64,000 bases of DNA from positions 512,612 through 576,611 of the forward strand of contig NW_006768774.1 in assembly GCF_000204055.1 (NCBI RefSeq). The letters are read 5' to 3'. Numbering within the stretch: position 1 is the first letter of the stretch; each line of letters begins with the position of its first letter. The DNA is from Melampsora larici-populina 98AG31 (lineage: Eukaryota > Basidiomycota > Pucciniomycetes > Pucciniales > Melampsoraceae). The position numbers and the translations under genes were made by a program. A model generated the notes under the pieces. That model saw only the letters and a program-made list of their open reading frames with translations, was not told where the DNA came from and did not search any database. Positions 35,001 to 46,940 of this stretch are shown here, piece by piece.

Positions 35001-38000
35001 TCAACTTTTGCGCCCAGGGTCTTTTTCAATCTGCGTGGGTTGTAAAAATATCATTTCACACTGTGTACTTGAAGAATCATCTTTCACTTTCACCAGTTTA
35101 TAAGTTATCTGGTTTTTTGCAAACAAAATTTGTATAGAACAATCAATACAGGGCACCACATGTTTTTGTGCACTGTCACAGCTTTCCTTGAGTTGATCAG
35201 TGAGTCAGGACAAATTCATATCAATACAGGATCACTCTTGGCAGAAATATTGGCTTATTTCTATAATGATATCAGTGGTCATTATGCAGATTGCCAGGTT
35301 AGATGTGTACACCTAGAAAAGGGACATGATAGAAATTAATGAGAACTCAGAGTGCAGACGTCCTCAGTCTTAATATCAACTGTGCTGACATTGTTCATAT
35401 CAATCCATATTGATAATTCCAGTCAAATTGTTCAAATGGGTTATAACAAAAACAGAGTGAGGGTCAAACTAAAATTGTCCCTTTCAGTATACCAATTCAT
35501 GATCAGTTGTGGCATCAGATACATATTCTCAAATATCCATGTTACATTGGGCTCCAGGATACCCATCCAGCTTTCTTACAAATACATAGTCAGATAGCAT
35601 CTCAGATGAGGTACCATATGAAATACATATATATGTATGTCTTTCAGAATGCATTTTGACATCTTCATATTATTCACTGATATCTGTTGAAGGATTGCTT
35701 ACTGGAGCATTTCACATAGCACCACTACTGATAAATCAGGCCCTGTTTGTTAGTGGTCATTTTTGTTCAGTTGTATAACTGTTTATTGCATTTAGAACCC
35801 AAAAATGCATTGAGGAGTGATTTGCCCCAAAGTGGTGTACCTGCGTTGGAAGTTGCCATTTATTGTGAAGACATTTCCAATGTGAGTCTGGTTACATGTG
35901 CAAAAGTTGTTTGTATAGGTAAGACAGCTCCCCTCGATGTATTGGATGTCCTGGATACAAAAAGTCTTGCAAGGTGAACCACTTGTGATGCTATTATCTG
36001 TCTTTGTCAATCATATTCTTGATTGAAGTTTGGTGCCATTTAACAAGATGAGCTTGGGCAAGGGGCCATAAGTTACAATACTTGGACTATACTACATTTT
36101 CCGGGTTTCTGATGTCCTCAAAAGCACATTTTAAGTCACTACCAGAATGCACTCTTTTCTCCAATTAAGCAATATCGCAGCAATTCCAATACCGGCTATA
36201 ATTTCAACTATATGTTGCATACCCTGCGCAGAGCATCCATAGTGAAGGGAACACTACACAACATGTCAAGGCTTTAGTCTCTCCACTTATAAATAGTGTA
36301 GTACAATGAACTAGTCAGCCTCAGTTCAATTACATAACTTCCAAGTCTGATTGAATATGGTGTTTGACCTTTAATTTTTTTCAAATAGCTGTCTTCCATT
36401 CTGCCAACATGCATTCATCAGACATTGGGCCGTATAAGCTAGAAGGGCTTGTCTGAGATCCTCAAAACCCTAGTGGCAGCATTGGGCTTGTTCATGACTG
36501 GGTCAAGAGAGAAATATTTTTCTCCTGTTTAGCCTTTGGGGCCTCTTCACAAAGTTTTGTAAGGTGAGAAAAGATGCTGTTCAAAATACCATTGTATTGC
36601 CCAGGGCAGGCAGTCTATTTGTGCCCTGCCCCAAAGTATGCTTCAAATTCAAAGTGATGGGGCTCGTACCACATTGGTTTATAAGTCTTCTCCAGGGGCC
36701 ACGTGTCCTTTGCACCTGAACTTTTTTGACAAATTGATGATATGCTCCAAAACCATGTAGCCTGGACATATCAAATAACCTGCGCAATTTACCACTTGAA
36801 AGCAGTAGGTCATTACTTGAGCCTCATCCATGCATTGATTCATCTCACATGTCTACCCATTTGTGAATGTACTTGATATAAGCAGATATGTCCAAAAAGT
36901 ATTTGCTACATCTATGCTTGAAGTAACATAACATAACAAAACAGCATCAGGCGAAAATAATTCTTCAAAAAGGTAGACAGACCAGTTAATCCTGACTCCT
37001 TTTCACATAACAATGAATAATTCACTGCAAAAGGTGACTACAAGTCATTGTGGTCCCCACAAGCAAAGTCATTGCACCCATACAAGTTTTTTGCCTGGTT
37101 GCACATGCCAGTCTGCCGCATGTCCCATGCAATTTAATGCTCCAGACTGGGGTTCCTGCAGTCTTAGTTTGGTACAGGATCACCTCAACTCTGTTGTGTG
37201 ATTGTGGTTAGTATATGGAACCAACATTGCACACACCTGAGATTTTTTCTGGTGTGGTGTGGATCCATGAAATGTGTGAAATAAAGGATATTCAGAAAGG
37301 ATGACATATTAGACAAAAAAACTTACTCCAACCAAAGATGATTCTCATTTTACAAATTAACAAGACATGATTATAACACAAGACACATCCTTGATTAAAC
37401 CCAATAACACCATCAAAAGACATATCAAGAAGCAGGTTCAGATGTATCTATCACAATGGAATGTTGGGATGAAGAGAATGAGCATAGTTGACTTCACCAG
37501 ATGTTGGTTTCTCCATGAGATTGTCCTTCAAATATTCAAGAGATCGGAAACTGAAGGACAATTTCTTGATCAATGAATGTAAGGACAAGTTTGAGAACTT
37601 AACAAGTCTAAACAAGCGTACCAACTCAACTCTTTCTGGAAGGGAATATCATCAGTAGTTTGCAAACTTGAATAAACTTTGGAAGGCTTGAAACAGATTT
37701 CATGGTCTCAATCAAATTTGAGGAGTTTGATGATAAAGGCAATGTTGGTTTAGTTAATTTACCAGAAATTTCTCAACCCCCGTTCAAAGCAAAAACTCAG
37801 AGGTGATTTTGGTCATTTTTGCATAGTCTATCTCTGTATTAAAATGAGATGAAATGTCAACCTGTGGTGATTGGACGAAATGAATACTCCACCTTGGATG
37901 TTTCAGTTGGAAAAGTGCTCTGCATCTAGCAAGACCTCAACCACAGTAAAATAAATTGAAGGATGGGATTCTCACAGTCCTTGTATAGGTCAGTGTCTGT

Positions 38001-38775
38001 TTGATCAATGGTCATAAACCAGATCATATTTTTCTGCAGGCTCTTTGAAGATATCATGTGCTTTTTTCTCTTGCTCCCGCTTCATTTGCCTTGCCAAGTG
38101 TATTAACTGTATGGACTATATTCTCAACAACTGCCCTGTGCCTATGGTGTGCCTGTATGGTCATATCTGCTTGACCCATAACATGGAATTTCTATTGACT
38201 TGCTATTGCAATAATTTGGGTATTGCTCCAGACTTGCTCTCCAGCTTTTATCCGCCCTTTAATTCATAGCTACACTTATTGCTGCTTCATTGATGTGCCC
38301 TATTCAGATGATATGTGATGCAATTTTTTTTCAACCAAATAGCTAAGTAATCAATCTTGCTTGCAAAGCACACAATTTAAGTGCACCCCACCATGTACTC
38401 ATGTACTGAGGTGAATAACTTCTGTTGTTTGCAGTCAAGGACCGGCAAGCAGGGCTGCGGCACACATTGAACCATCAAGGACAAAGTCCTGAAACATCAC
38501 ATCCTGATCTGAAGCTGTATTTGAGAGACAATATGTGCGTCAACAAATGCCAGATGTCTTGCAAGCCATGATGCAAAATAAGATTTTCCCAATGTTACTC
38601 ACAGTATCCAGCTAAAGCAGCATTTAGAGCAATGGAGCAAGATATCAAAAGAAGAATTTTGTATCTAAAAGGTAAAATTTCTCCCAAAAAGGCTGTGCAA
38701 GTACAAATAGTCAATGAAAAAACTTCTATCTGTAGATTTCAGATTCAATAAGTGTGTCAGCTGAGCTGTGGAGCC
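32011..38775. other. long stretch without a recognisable gene
   Basis: AT-rich sequence with many short ORFs (up to ~124 codons, for example minus strand 32629-33003) but no motif I can tie to a family, and no clean inverted repeats or duplications by eye. It is probably decayed transposon sequence, judging from its surroundings. Confidence 0.45.
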
Positions 38776-38778
38776 TTT

Positions 38779-39674
38779 CACTGCAAAGATAATATATTTT
38801 TCCATGGTGAAAAATGATTGAAACCAGCAATTGAAATGGCATGCTTCATATTGGTCCAAAAAATCTGAAAAAATCAGGTAAGTAAAATTGTGCGATTTTC
38901 TCTCTGGCGGGAGATTTTGGCGGATATAGAAAAATTCTAGCACTCTGTTTGGTGATTTCCCAGATTTTTCGGCAAGATAGACAGAAATGCAGAACTTGCG
39001 CACTCATTTAAGCCTCCAAAATTAACGCAAACAAGCCAGAAAAAAAATCATAAGTGAAGGACAGCATTCCCTTTGTTGAACGTTTTTTTTGAGATCATGC
39101 TGGCTCAGTATGTATACCATCACATTTGTATTGTTGAAACTATATATATTATGCTGACATATGTACAAGGCTCCAAAACCATCCAGAAAAAAATTTGCAA
39201 CACAACAAAGGATGTGCCATTATGTGGAAAAAAATTCAGGATAATCCGTCCACATTTGATACATTGGTGACTCAAAATACATTCACAATTTATTTGGAAA
39301 ACAGAGAACAACTTTTGGTGTTATACCTTGCATATATCCAAGACAAAGGCACCAAAAAATACAAAAAAATCACCAAACATTACAAAGGGCATTTTTGATC
39401 TGTCCGGATTTTTCTGGATTTTTTGAACTGCTGTGAGCTTTCAGAAACCAGAAAGAGTATCAGGAATTGCTTGCTGAGTTACTTCTGAGTAAAACACTCT
39501 AAGCAGCTTGAAAAAAACGTTCAAGGACAAACAGCATTGTATCTCTCTGCAATCCGTTTTCCAAGAACTTTGGGCTAAAACTGGGCCCTAAATTTCAGAA
39601 ATGGTTTTTTGTCAATCGTTTTAAAATAAATGCAATCATTTTTCACCACGGAAAAATATATTATCTTTGCAGTG
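38779..39674. mobile_element. 896-bp CACTA-type miniature element
   Basis: Terminal ~42 bp are inverted repeats starting CACTGCAAAGATAATATAT, one mismatch by eye (CATGG/CGTGG), and TTT flanks both ends (38776-38778, 39675-39677). CACTG ends plus a 3-bp duplication suggest a CACTA-superfamily miniature element. Inner arms share a GGACAGCATT...TTGAACGTTTTTTT block (about 39060-39095 and 39505-39540). No ORF of note. Confidence 0.75.
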
Positions 39675-40021
39675 TTTGTAAGTGAATGAGTGAATGATAT
39701 CAGGGCATTACACAGGTGCCACAAGGTTGTTGCAATTCCTGGGTGTCAAGACCTGGAGCTATTCCAAAAGCTGTGTGTTACCAGATTGACTTACACTGAG
39801 CAGTGATGCCAGAGCTGAGGATGATATGTCCTGTGGATTCTCATTCGCAAGGCAAGAATTACCTAAACTTGCTTTTACTGGCTTTTCCTTGGTGCTGTCA
39901 GTTGCTATCAGCTGTAAAATTTGGTGAACACAATCCCCAAAATGCACTGCTGTTGGAGGGTACAGCCCTGGGATTGCCACCAACATGTCAGATCACCTGG
40001 GATGTTGATACTGATCAATTA

Positions 40022-40166
40022 GGGTGTGTTCACTTGAGGAAGTTCTGACCAAAAATCACATTCTGTCAACTTTTTAAAGCAAAAATGAGACATGCAGCAC
40101 CAAATAGACATTTTGAATTTTGCAGAATGTGATTTCTCACCCAAAATTGCTTAGATGAACACACCC
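40022..40166. mobile_element. 145-bp miniature inverted-repeat element
   Basis: Ends GGGTGTGTTCA / TGAACACACCC with TA at each border (40020-40021, 40167-40168). Longer imperfect pairing includes AATCACATTCTG. Likely a TA-targeting miniature element; too short to encode protein. Confidence 0.65.
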
Positions 40167-40330
40167 TAAGACACCAAAATACCAGCAGTGTTCTGAAAAA
40201 CACAGTGTGGTTATTCAACGCTTCATGTTCACCATAAGGTCCCAACTCACTCAAAGAAAACCTTCTGGTGTTCTGGTAAAAAACCCTTCTGAAAATATCC
40301 AGAACAATATTTGATATGATGTGAAGCACT

Positions 40331-40560
40331 ACAAAAATAGTAATATTTTCCCCCGAGTTTAGAAAAGTGAAGTTACAGATAGCCCATTGATTATCTCAAC
40401 TATCTGAAGATAACATAAAACCCAAAGTAACATCAGTCGTGATCCAGAGGGAATTGTCTACACGCTCATCATGTTTGTTAAAATCCTGTATGATGTAGCG
40501 TGGTAGAATTTTGTGGATGTACAGGAAAAAATCTGAAAAAATCAAGTCTGTGAAGAATCA
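40331..40560. repeat. CACTA-like terminus with an inverted partner at ~47230-47330
   Basis: CACTACAAAAATAGTAATAT near 40329 looks like a CACTA terminus. Further in, TCCTGTATGATGTAG, GTGGATGTACAGG and AAAATCTGAAAAAATCAAG (40484-40552) recur in inverted orientation at 47250-47300. This may mark the two ends of an old ~7-kb element, but the outermost terminus is not found on the right. Confidence 0.35.
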
Positions 40561-40835
40561 CGCAAAAAATGTGTTGGGTTTTTGGGCAAATCTTCATCAT
40601 CTCTTCTCAATTTATCTCTCAACAATAACAAACATCAGGCAAATTTCTTTGTTTTCAAAGATAGAGCTGGGATGTTACATTTCTTTGAACTAGGAAAATC
40701 AAAATCCGGAATACATCACAAAAACTTCATCTTCAGTAGGTTGTGTTCTAGTTTACGTGATGGTCATCAAATAAGGTTGTTGAGAATACAATCAGGAGTC
40801 AAAGTTTGTGCCTTCTGCAAGATTCACTCTTCATC

Positions 40836-42172
40836 TTGATCTTGTCCAGGATCTTGATATTCTTCTGAGCCGTCCTCATTCTCCTCATTCCCCTTGTCGT
40901 CCTTGTCCATATCTATTAGTCTCTCAAGCATCCCCTCAGGAAGGAAGATATCCCAACAATCCATGTCTAACTGGGTTCAGATCTTGGTAGTCTGATCTTG
41001 AAGGTCAGTGTTTTGCTCCTCTATCATGCCACTGAGTTTGTTGCACTTTTGCTTCAAGATATCATTGGAGGCTTTGAGTGATTGAATCCTACAATATGCA
41101 TATGAGTATACATCAGCTGAAGAGAATCCATCTTGTATGACGCTGCAGAACATGCTTACCTTGTTCTTTGACTTTGCACCTTGATCAAAAAAGATCAATA
41201 TTCAAGCTTTCAAGCTTTCCAAGAACCTTCTGGGATTCTTCAAGCTGCAGAACTGGATAAACAATGCACAAACATGAGCAAGTGGAAGTGTGAAAGAGGA
41301 GAATGAATACTCACAACGGTCTTCACATCACCTTTCTTCTAAGAACACATCAGCTCCTGATTTGATCTTTCCAGACGCTGGAGTTGGAGATATTGCAAGA
41401 ATGTCTTTTCCTATCACTGATCAGACAATCAAAGACATCTCAGCTGATAAACATCAAAAAGAGACAAATATCTCCTCACCAATATTTTCTGAATGCATAC
41501 ATTTGTGATTCCAGAACTGAATAAGATCCGCCTTGAGTTCAGGAGTGTTTGTATCTTGTGGTTGATTGGAAGCTGTGCAGTGTTTGCCACTGTCCGAATT
41601 CAGTCTAGCTGCTTTCTCATTAACTTTTCCTTCGTGATTAGGCAGGACAAAGCTCCAGGTGAATGCAAGGGAGCTCTTAATTAGATCTTGAAGATCCTGA
41701 TCCTCATGCTTGATGAAACCGTGTGATACCCGTGTATGTTGTCCAAGGAAATTTGAGCCTGGTGGGTCAATATCCATGTGAATTGCAGCGCCAGCTGGAG
41801 ATGGAGGCGTGTTAATTGATGGCACTGGATGGGTAACCTAGAGCCCCATATACATGGTATTTCCATGGAATTGCGGGCAAAAAGAACAAGAAGACTAACT
41901 TTTTTTTTCTTAGAAGACTTCGAGCCTCTGCCACAGGCTTTGGATCCTTTCAAAATGTTGATTATAAGTATACATGTCTTCATGAGCTTTGCAAACAATC
42001 TTCAAAACTTATTTGTGAAATACATACCCTGTTCCTTATCTTTTGGAATTCTCTTTGCCTCACAAGGGGCACTTCACTTTCCCAGGAGTCTTGATGAGTG
42101 TAATTGGGGTTGACTGACTGGAGGGTTTGATGTCTTGAAAGAGCTCGGGGTTGCGGTCGGGTCAAAGACCAT
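40836..42172 (-). pseudogene. decayed rust-type hypothetical gene with coiled coil and acidic tail
   Basis: Read from an ATG at 42170-42172 (MVFDPTATPSSFKTSN), a frame continues with a stop, then SAPCEAKRIPKDKEQ, a GT-AG junction into GSKACGRGSKSSKKKK, a block at 41825-41480 (AAIHMDIDPPGSNFLGQHT ... IQFWNHKCMHSENIGE), a leucine-rich probable coiled coil near 41110-40985 (LKASNDILKQKCNKLSGMIE) and an acidic C-terminus (NEENEDGSEEYQDPGQDQDEE, read in two halves) ending near 40836. I recall similar proteins as repeated hypotheticals in rust genomes. Function unknown. It is divergent from the next gene. Confidence 0.45.
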
Positions 42173-42194
42173 TTGTGATCATTTCATCAAACTC

Positions 42195-44440
42195 CTGAGA
42201 CAACATGTGCATAGAAAAAGGGTCAAGGTGGATGGTGGTCTTTCCATTCCAGCACTGCGTTCGCAGACCATCTCAAAAGAAGTTGATCAAAACGTGCTGT
42301 CAAAAGAAATAGATGTTGTAGCCTCGATACCGGATGTAGCCATCCCTCAGGTCGGACGCAGCTGTCTGAAATTCTCAGAGATGTCGGGCTTGATTTTCAT
42401 GATGCTGATAAGGACGAGCTGGTCAAGCAATGTAAGATATAAAATGATCTGAGTGAGTTCATATTCTTTAGAATTGTGATTGAATGAAGTATGATATAAT
42501 TGACATGAGGAGCCTCACTTCGTTCAGTCATACCTCCGGCATTGAAGGACACACCTGATCTACCAGGGCCTGCGCCAACACTCAAAGCCTTCACGTTTCA
42601 AAGCAAAAGACATTGTCAGTGTTAGTGTATTCCTGAATATTTTATTCTGAACTTTGTTTCCATTGAATGGTGAGGGTTTCTGCTGACTGAGTGACTAATT
42701 GGAAAACAATTCAGCCTCCACCTCTACATGATCTCACTTCCCAGTGTCAATTACAATGTCGATCCACCACTGAGTACATCTGCTCACTCATCATCAAATC
42801 CATCTTGGCATATAATTCCGAACAAACAAGATATTCCTCCTCTGAATACTAGCTCCTCTAGTAATATGCACAATCCCATAATTGTACATTCATCTGCCGT
42901 TCAATCCAAGCCAACAGTGTGTGTTTTGGCTCTGGTGACTCCTTCAACATCAAGCAAGTTGAAGAAACGTGGCAAAAAGAAGGAAATTCTTGAAAGTGAC
43001 TTGATTCCTACTCAAAACAAACAAAGCAAGAATCACAGCAAGGGAGATGAATCTTTTGTCCCCAATATGAGTACAGGTGATTCTGAAATGGGTCACGACT
43101 ACTCCATTCCCTCTCCACTATCTTTTGATCTGAAAAACAAGATGCCCGAGGAAAGTCCAAAATCAGACGTCCCTTTATCTACCAAGTGGCTTTCAGAAAT
43201 GTTTGGTGAAGTTTTCAAAAATCAGTCATTAGCGAGTGCTCAGGCTTCCAAAACCGCGGCCGCCGTGGAAGCAATAAGCAAAATTGTCAAGAAGACTTAC
43301 TCAAATGTTGAAGACATATGTACCAAGCTGTTTATCCCAAGTTTTTCAAAAGCTTGTGAACAAATCAGGTATAGCTGTACCGCCAAAAATGCAGGAGGGG
43401 CGGAACACGGTAAGTATTACTGTCTCTTGAGGATCATGAGGCAGGACACAGTTACTGATCACTTTCTATGTATCAATTTTTAAGGCACACATACGGTTTC
43501 ACATTGAAACTCTTCGGGGTCAATCCGACGCAGAGACTACACTCCCTTCTCCTGCAACTACTGCGGATAAGCAATCCTGGATGAAATGTATAGACCTTGA
43601 CAAAATGAATGTTGATCTAGAGGACTCCAGCAATCTGTCCAGTCACAATAATCCCAAATTCCCGTACAAAGACGGTCCTGGTCATAAGGATTCATCCCCT
43701 CAACAACTGTCTATCATGTGGAAGATGGTGAATGCAGTCGGTTTAGAAAGCTTTTGTCCCAATTTCTCACTCTTGAAGTCGGATCCAGACAACACGTGGC
43801 TCTGAGATCTTTGGAGTCCGAAAATCGGCTTCTCATACAGAAATGTTTTGCTACCCATGTGAAATCTCTGTCCAAAAGGTACATTCATATCTTCTCTCTT
43901 GAAAGGCTTGCTTATCCTTAAATGTCTACTCAATTTAATGCAGATTTCGTCAGGAAGCATTGGATACAGAACAGAAGAATGGCATTGCAACAGATGCCAG
44001 AAGAGGCTCGAGACACTGTCATGTAAGTTCTACTTTTTTTACCAATTTAACAAAGGTGATTGAATTATGGATTGAGCCCATAGCTTCAAACATTGCATGA
44101 ACGTGTTGTTCTGTCAAGAGCAGAACTCTTTCCCCTGTCTGAATCAATCAAAGTGGCTTGCAGTGATGACAAGAGAGCGGATGACGCGGCAAACAGTCCT
44201 TCAAAATCTGGTGGTACACAATTGCTTGATCCGCAGGCTTCCTTTGTGTAGCTGAGAATTAGAAAATATATTTGTTGGCATTGACTCTTTCCGCAGGAAG
44301 ATCACTCAAAGCATTCCCAAAAATGCACATGGACATCCGCCCCGGCCTCAAGTGCGATCTGCCAATGGACCTTACAATTGTATCAAAGCACCTACCAGCT
44401 TGTCAGTTGATTGCTATTCAAGTGAATGGCTTCTGACACT
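42195..44440 (+). pseudogene. decayed rust-type hypothetical gene, divergent partner
   Basis: Pieces on the plus strand join by plausible introns with some frame changes: 42210-42432 (VDGGLSIPAL ... RDVGLDFHDADKDELVKQ), 42530-42610 (PPALKDTPDLPGPAPTLKAF), 42728-43430 (serine- and lysine-rich, then LSTKWLSEMFGEVFKNQS and an alanine-rich segment), 43560-43920 (MWKMVNAVGLESFCPNF, LIQKCFATHVKSLSKR), 43945-44020 (RFRQEALDTEQKN) and 44095-44210 (SRAELFPLSESIKVACSDDK). The order MWKM / HVKSL-KRY / CSDD recalls a repeated rust family, from memory. No known domain. Some frame conflicts, such as near 42370 and 43800, suggest decay. Confidence 0.45.
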
Positions 44441-44441
44441 T

Positions 44442-44696
44442 TCACCCTAGCACGATGAATGTGATTGAAGTGTGCTTTTCACTGATCTTATTACCAGAAG
44501 GATTGATAGCGTTGATAAACAGGCCAAATGTCAGATTGCCACTCTTTGCAGTGAACTGACTTCCACCTGGTCCACGGAATTGTTTCCAAATACAAGATTG
44601 GTGAATGTCAGTCACTTCGTCAGATTCATTGAAAGGTCTCAAAGACTCTTCCAGAGATTGGTCAAGCCAATGCTCCACTTGCGGTCGAGATAACAA
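44442..44696 (-). pseudogene. Plavaka-type transposase fragment
   Basis: An 84-codon ORF reads SRPQVEHWLDQSLEESLRPF and then LTFGLFINAINPSGNKISEK, matching the pre-catalytic part of Plavaka transposases and the VFSVFINWFNPWGNKIAGKK of the copy at 57229-58221. Upstream and downstream parts are not recognisable. Confidence 0.65.
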
Positions 44697-45652
44697 ACAT
44701 GCAATCCAGTTGGCTAAGTTTTGGAATGCGTATCAACTGATGGGCATCTCTTTCCCTTTCAAAAGGGGCTGACCACAGGTTCTCTTGGCAAACTGTTTGT
44801 CATATCCTGGCAATGAAGATCGTTCAAGCTTGTTATCTGAGTCCAAAGCTTTGACAGGACCACCCGAGATACAGGATACAAAGTTCTTCAAGCAAGCACT
44901 GGGGTTGTGTGAGAGGACACAGAAGGCAAGATCCTTTGACTATGAGAACGTGCCAGCGCTCGCCTGTCTAGAAGTGCATGAGCTTCTTGTGTTTCTGGTG
45001 CGACTTCCACACCGTGTTGAGAGGTTCCGTGAGCATCAATATATTGACCAAGATGGCACTCCCTTGCTTGGCAGCAACAAACTACACAATGTATTATACC
45101 ATCTTCTTTGGGGCATGGAGGCATGATTTGATGTGGTGTTGTACGGAGCTGGGTAAAACTTCAGACCGTATCCAAAGCCAACGATGATAAGCAAGATAAG
45201 GCGGATACAATATCAAGAAAAAACAGACAGAAAATTGATATGTTGGTGTGAAAAAGCTGAAAACACAGGCTCAAAGAGGAGCCTTACAAATAACTGTCTG
45301 CATCAACAGATAAGTGCCACAAAAATAACTAATGTTACAATCTACTGATTCCCTGAAACTCCTGGTTCCTTCTACAGTGAAACTCCTTGTACTACAATCT
45401 TCAAATCCTATCTATGAAAGCCTATGAAATACGAGGTGGAGTGAAACATAGAATTGTTAGTAAAAATACGTATGACGCAAAACAATACAGAGAAAGACAA
45501 AAAGACAAACCTGCACGTAAAAGCGGCAACTCCATTTTATTGACCTAATTGTTTTGATTATAAAGTCCAAGGATCAGGTTATACAATTCTACAATTAAAA
45601 CAGCAATGATCTGATAGACATGTAAGGATAAGCTCTACTGACCAACTTGATA
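44697..45652. other. no supported gene
   Basis: Contains overlapping ORFs on both strands around 44785-45187, one including CFWCDFHTV, which could be the remnant of a Plavaka N-terminal zinc cluster on the other strand. Not enough to call. Confidence 0.35.
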
Positions 45653-46940
45653 TCAGTCCAAGACTGAATAATGAAATCCACGAACAAGGTGAACCGGAGT
45701 ATCTTCCTCTTCAAGAACAAACAACATATATATGCTAACCAGAACCTTGTGTGTCATTGGGATAGAATGCACAAACACCTTAGGAGCATAAGCTTGCAAA
45801 GTGAGTCGGAGATCTTCCATATCCTCGTCTTTTAAATTTTCCAGTTTAACAACTCGCGGTGTTTGAATAAATTTGGTTTGTCCAGGGATAACAAGATCTG
45901 GATCAACATGCGCTTGATAAAGTAGTCTCAAACTGTCAAGCCTGGCGTTTGAAGGTATCTGGGTTTTTGGAGCTTTATCCAGAATGGCATTGTGTAGCAT
46001 CCTTTGAGTAGTCTTTTGAGGGATTGAAGTCTTTTATAGATTGATCCGGCTGCATCGGAACCGGAGGTGGGGGAAGCTGAAACGGTAAGATGAGTGGCAG
46101 TACATCATGCTTGAAAGCTTTGTACAAGACAACTTTTTGACTAGTGACACGGTGCTTAGTCGAAGGGTTGAAATGAAGGAGAATTTGATAAATCATTGGT
46201 TTGGTGACTCTGAAAATCTTGCCACCGGGGTCGGAGTGTAAACTTTGGGCAAGAGCTGTGATGTTGGGGATGTTTGGAGGAGGTGAAGTGGTTGAATGAC
46301 TGTATCAGCAAACAGTTGCTGGTGTTGGTTGACTTCGGGGAGGATCTCCAGACACGGTGTCTGGTTGTGGGGCAGGTTTGTGCTCAGGTGCTGCATCGGA
46401 TTTTGATGAGTCCTGAGCAGTAGCACTGCTTCTAGTTGTGATAATGTGGAGCGGGGTCTGCGTTGTTGGTGAGTTGGGGTTACTTTTCTTTTCTTTGGCC
46501 ATACCGGTGACTAGGAGGCTAGAAGGATTGGAATAATTATCAAACAAACAAAAATGTACTACTTGATCAATAACTTGTGATAACATAAGTAGTTACAAAA
46601 GCTTACTAGATAGTGATATCTTTGCTAGAGCTGGTACAAGTTGCACAAAGTCCTTGATCAGGATATAAAATGGAACTTGAGTGAGATCCAAATAGAATAG
46701 TCTCAACCGCTTAAGAAAATATATAGAGAAGTCTTTGATTGATATGTTGGGTTCAGATGAAGCTGAGTTCATCATCAAAAGCTGTGGCCGGCTAGGAACA
46801 AGGGACCAAGTTAAATCTTGACAACAGATCTGGAAAGTTGTCTTTGAGTGACCATCACAACACGTCTTGCTAGGAAATTGAAAGATAATGTGTTGTTTTG
46901 TATCCTTTATTTGCTGATATGTTGATAAGAACTCAAGCAA
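45653..46940 (-). pseudogene. unrecognised minus-strand gene remnant
   Basis: Several minus-strand ORFs in different frames follow each other: 46593-46940, a serine/threonine- and proline-rich block with MAKEKKSNPNSPTTQTPLH (46500-46305), 46196-45975 (HFNPSTKHRVTSQKVVLYKAF, PLILPFQLPPPPVPMQ) and 46000-45653 (ARLDSLRLLYQAHVDPDLVIPG). The proline-rich texture resembles a spliced gene more than random ORFs. I recognise no domain. Junctions are not resolved. Confidence 0.35.

Noticed and set aside
39073..39398. Plus-strand ORFs inside the CACTG miniature element
   Set aside because: AT-rich, no motif, and contained within a non-coding element.
40977..41198. Separate small coiled-coil gene
   Set aside because: Fits better as an exon of the decayed minus-strand gene at 40836-42172.
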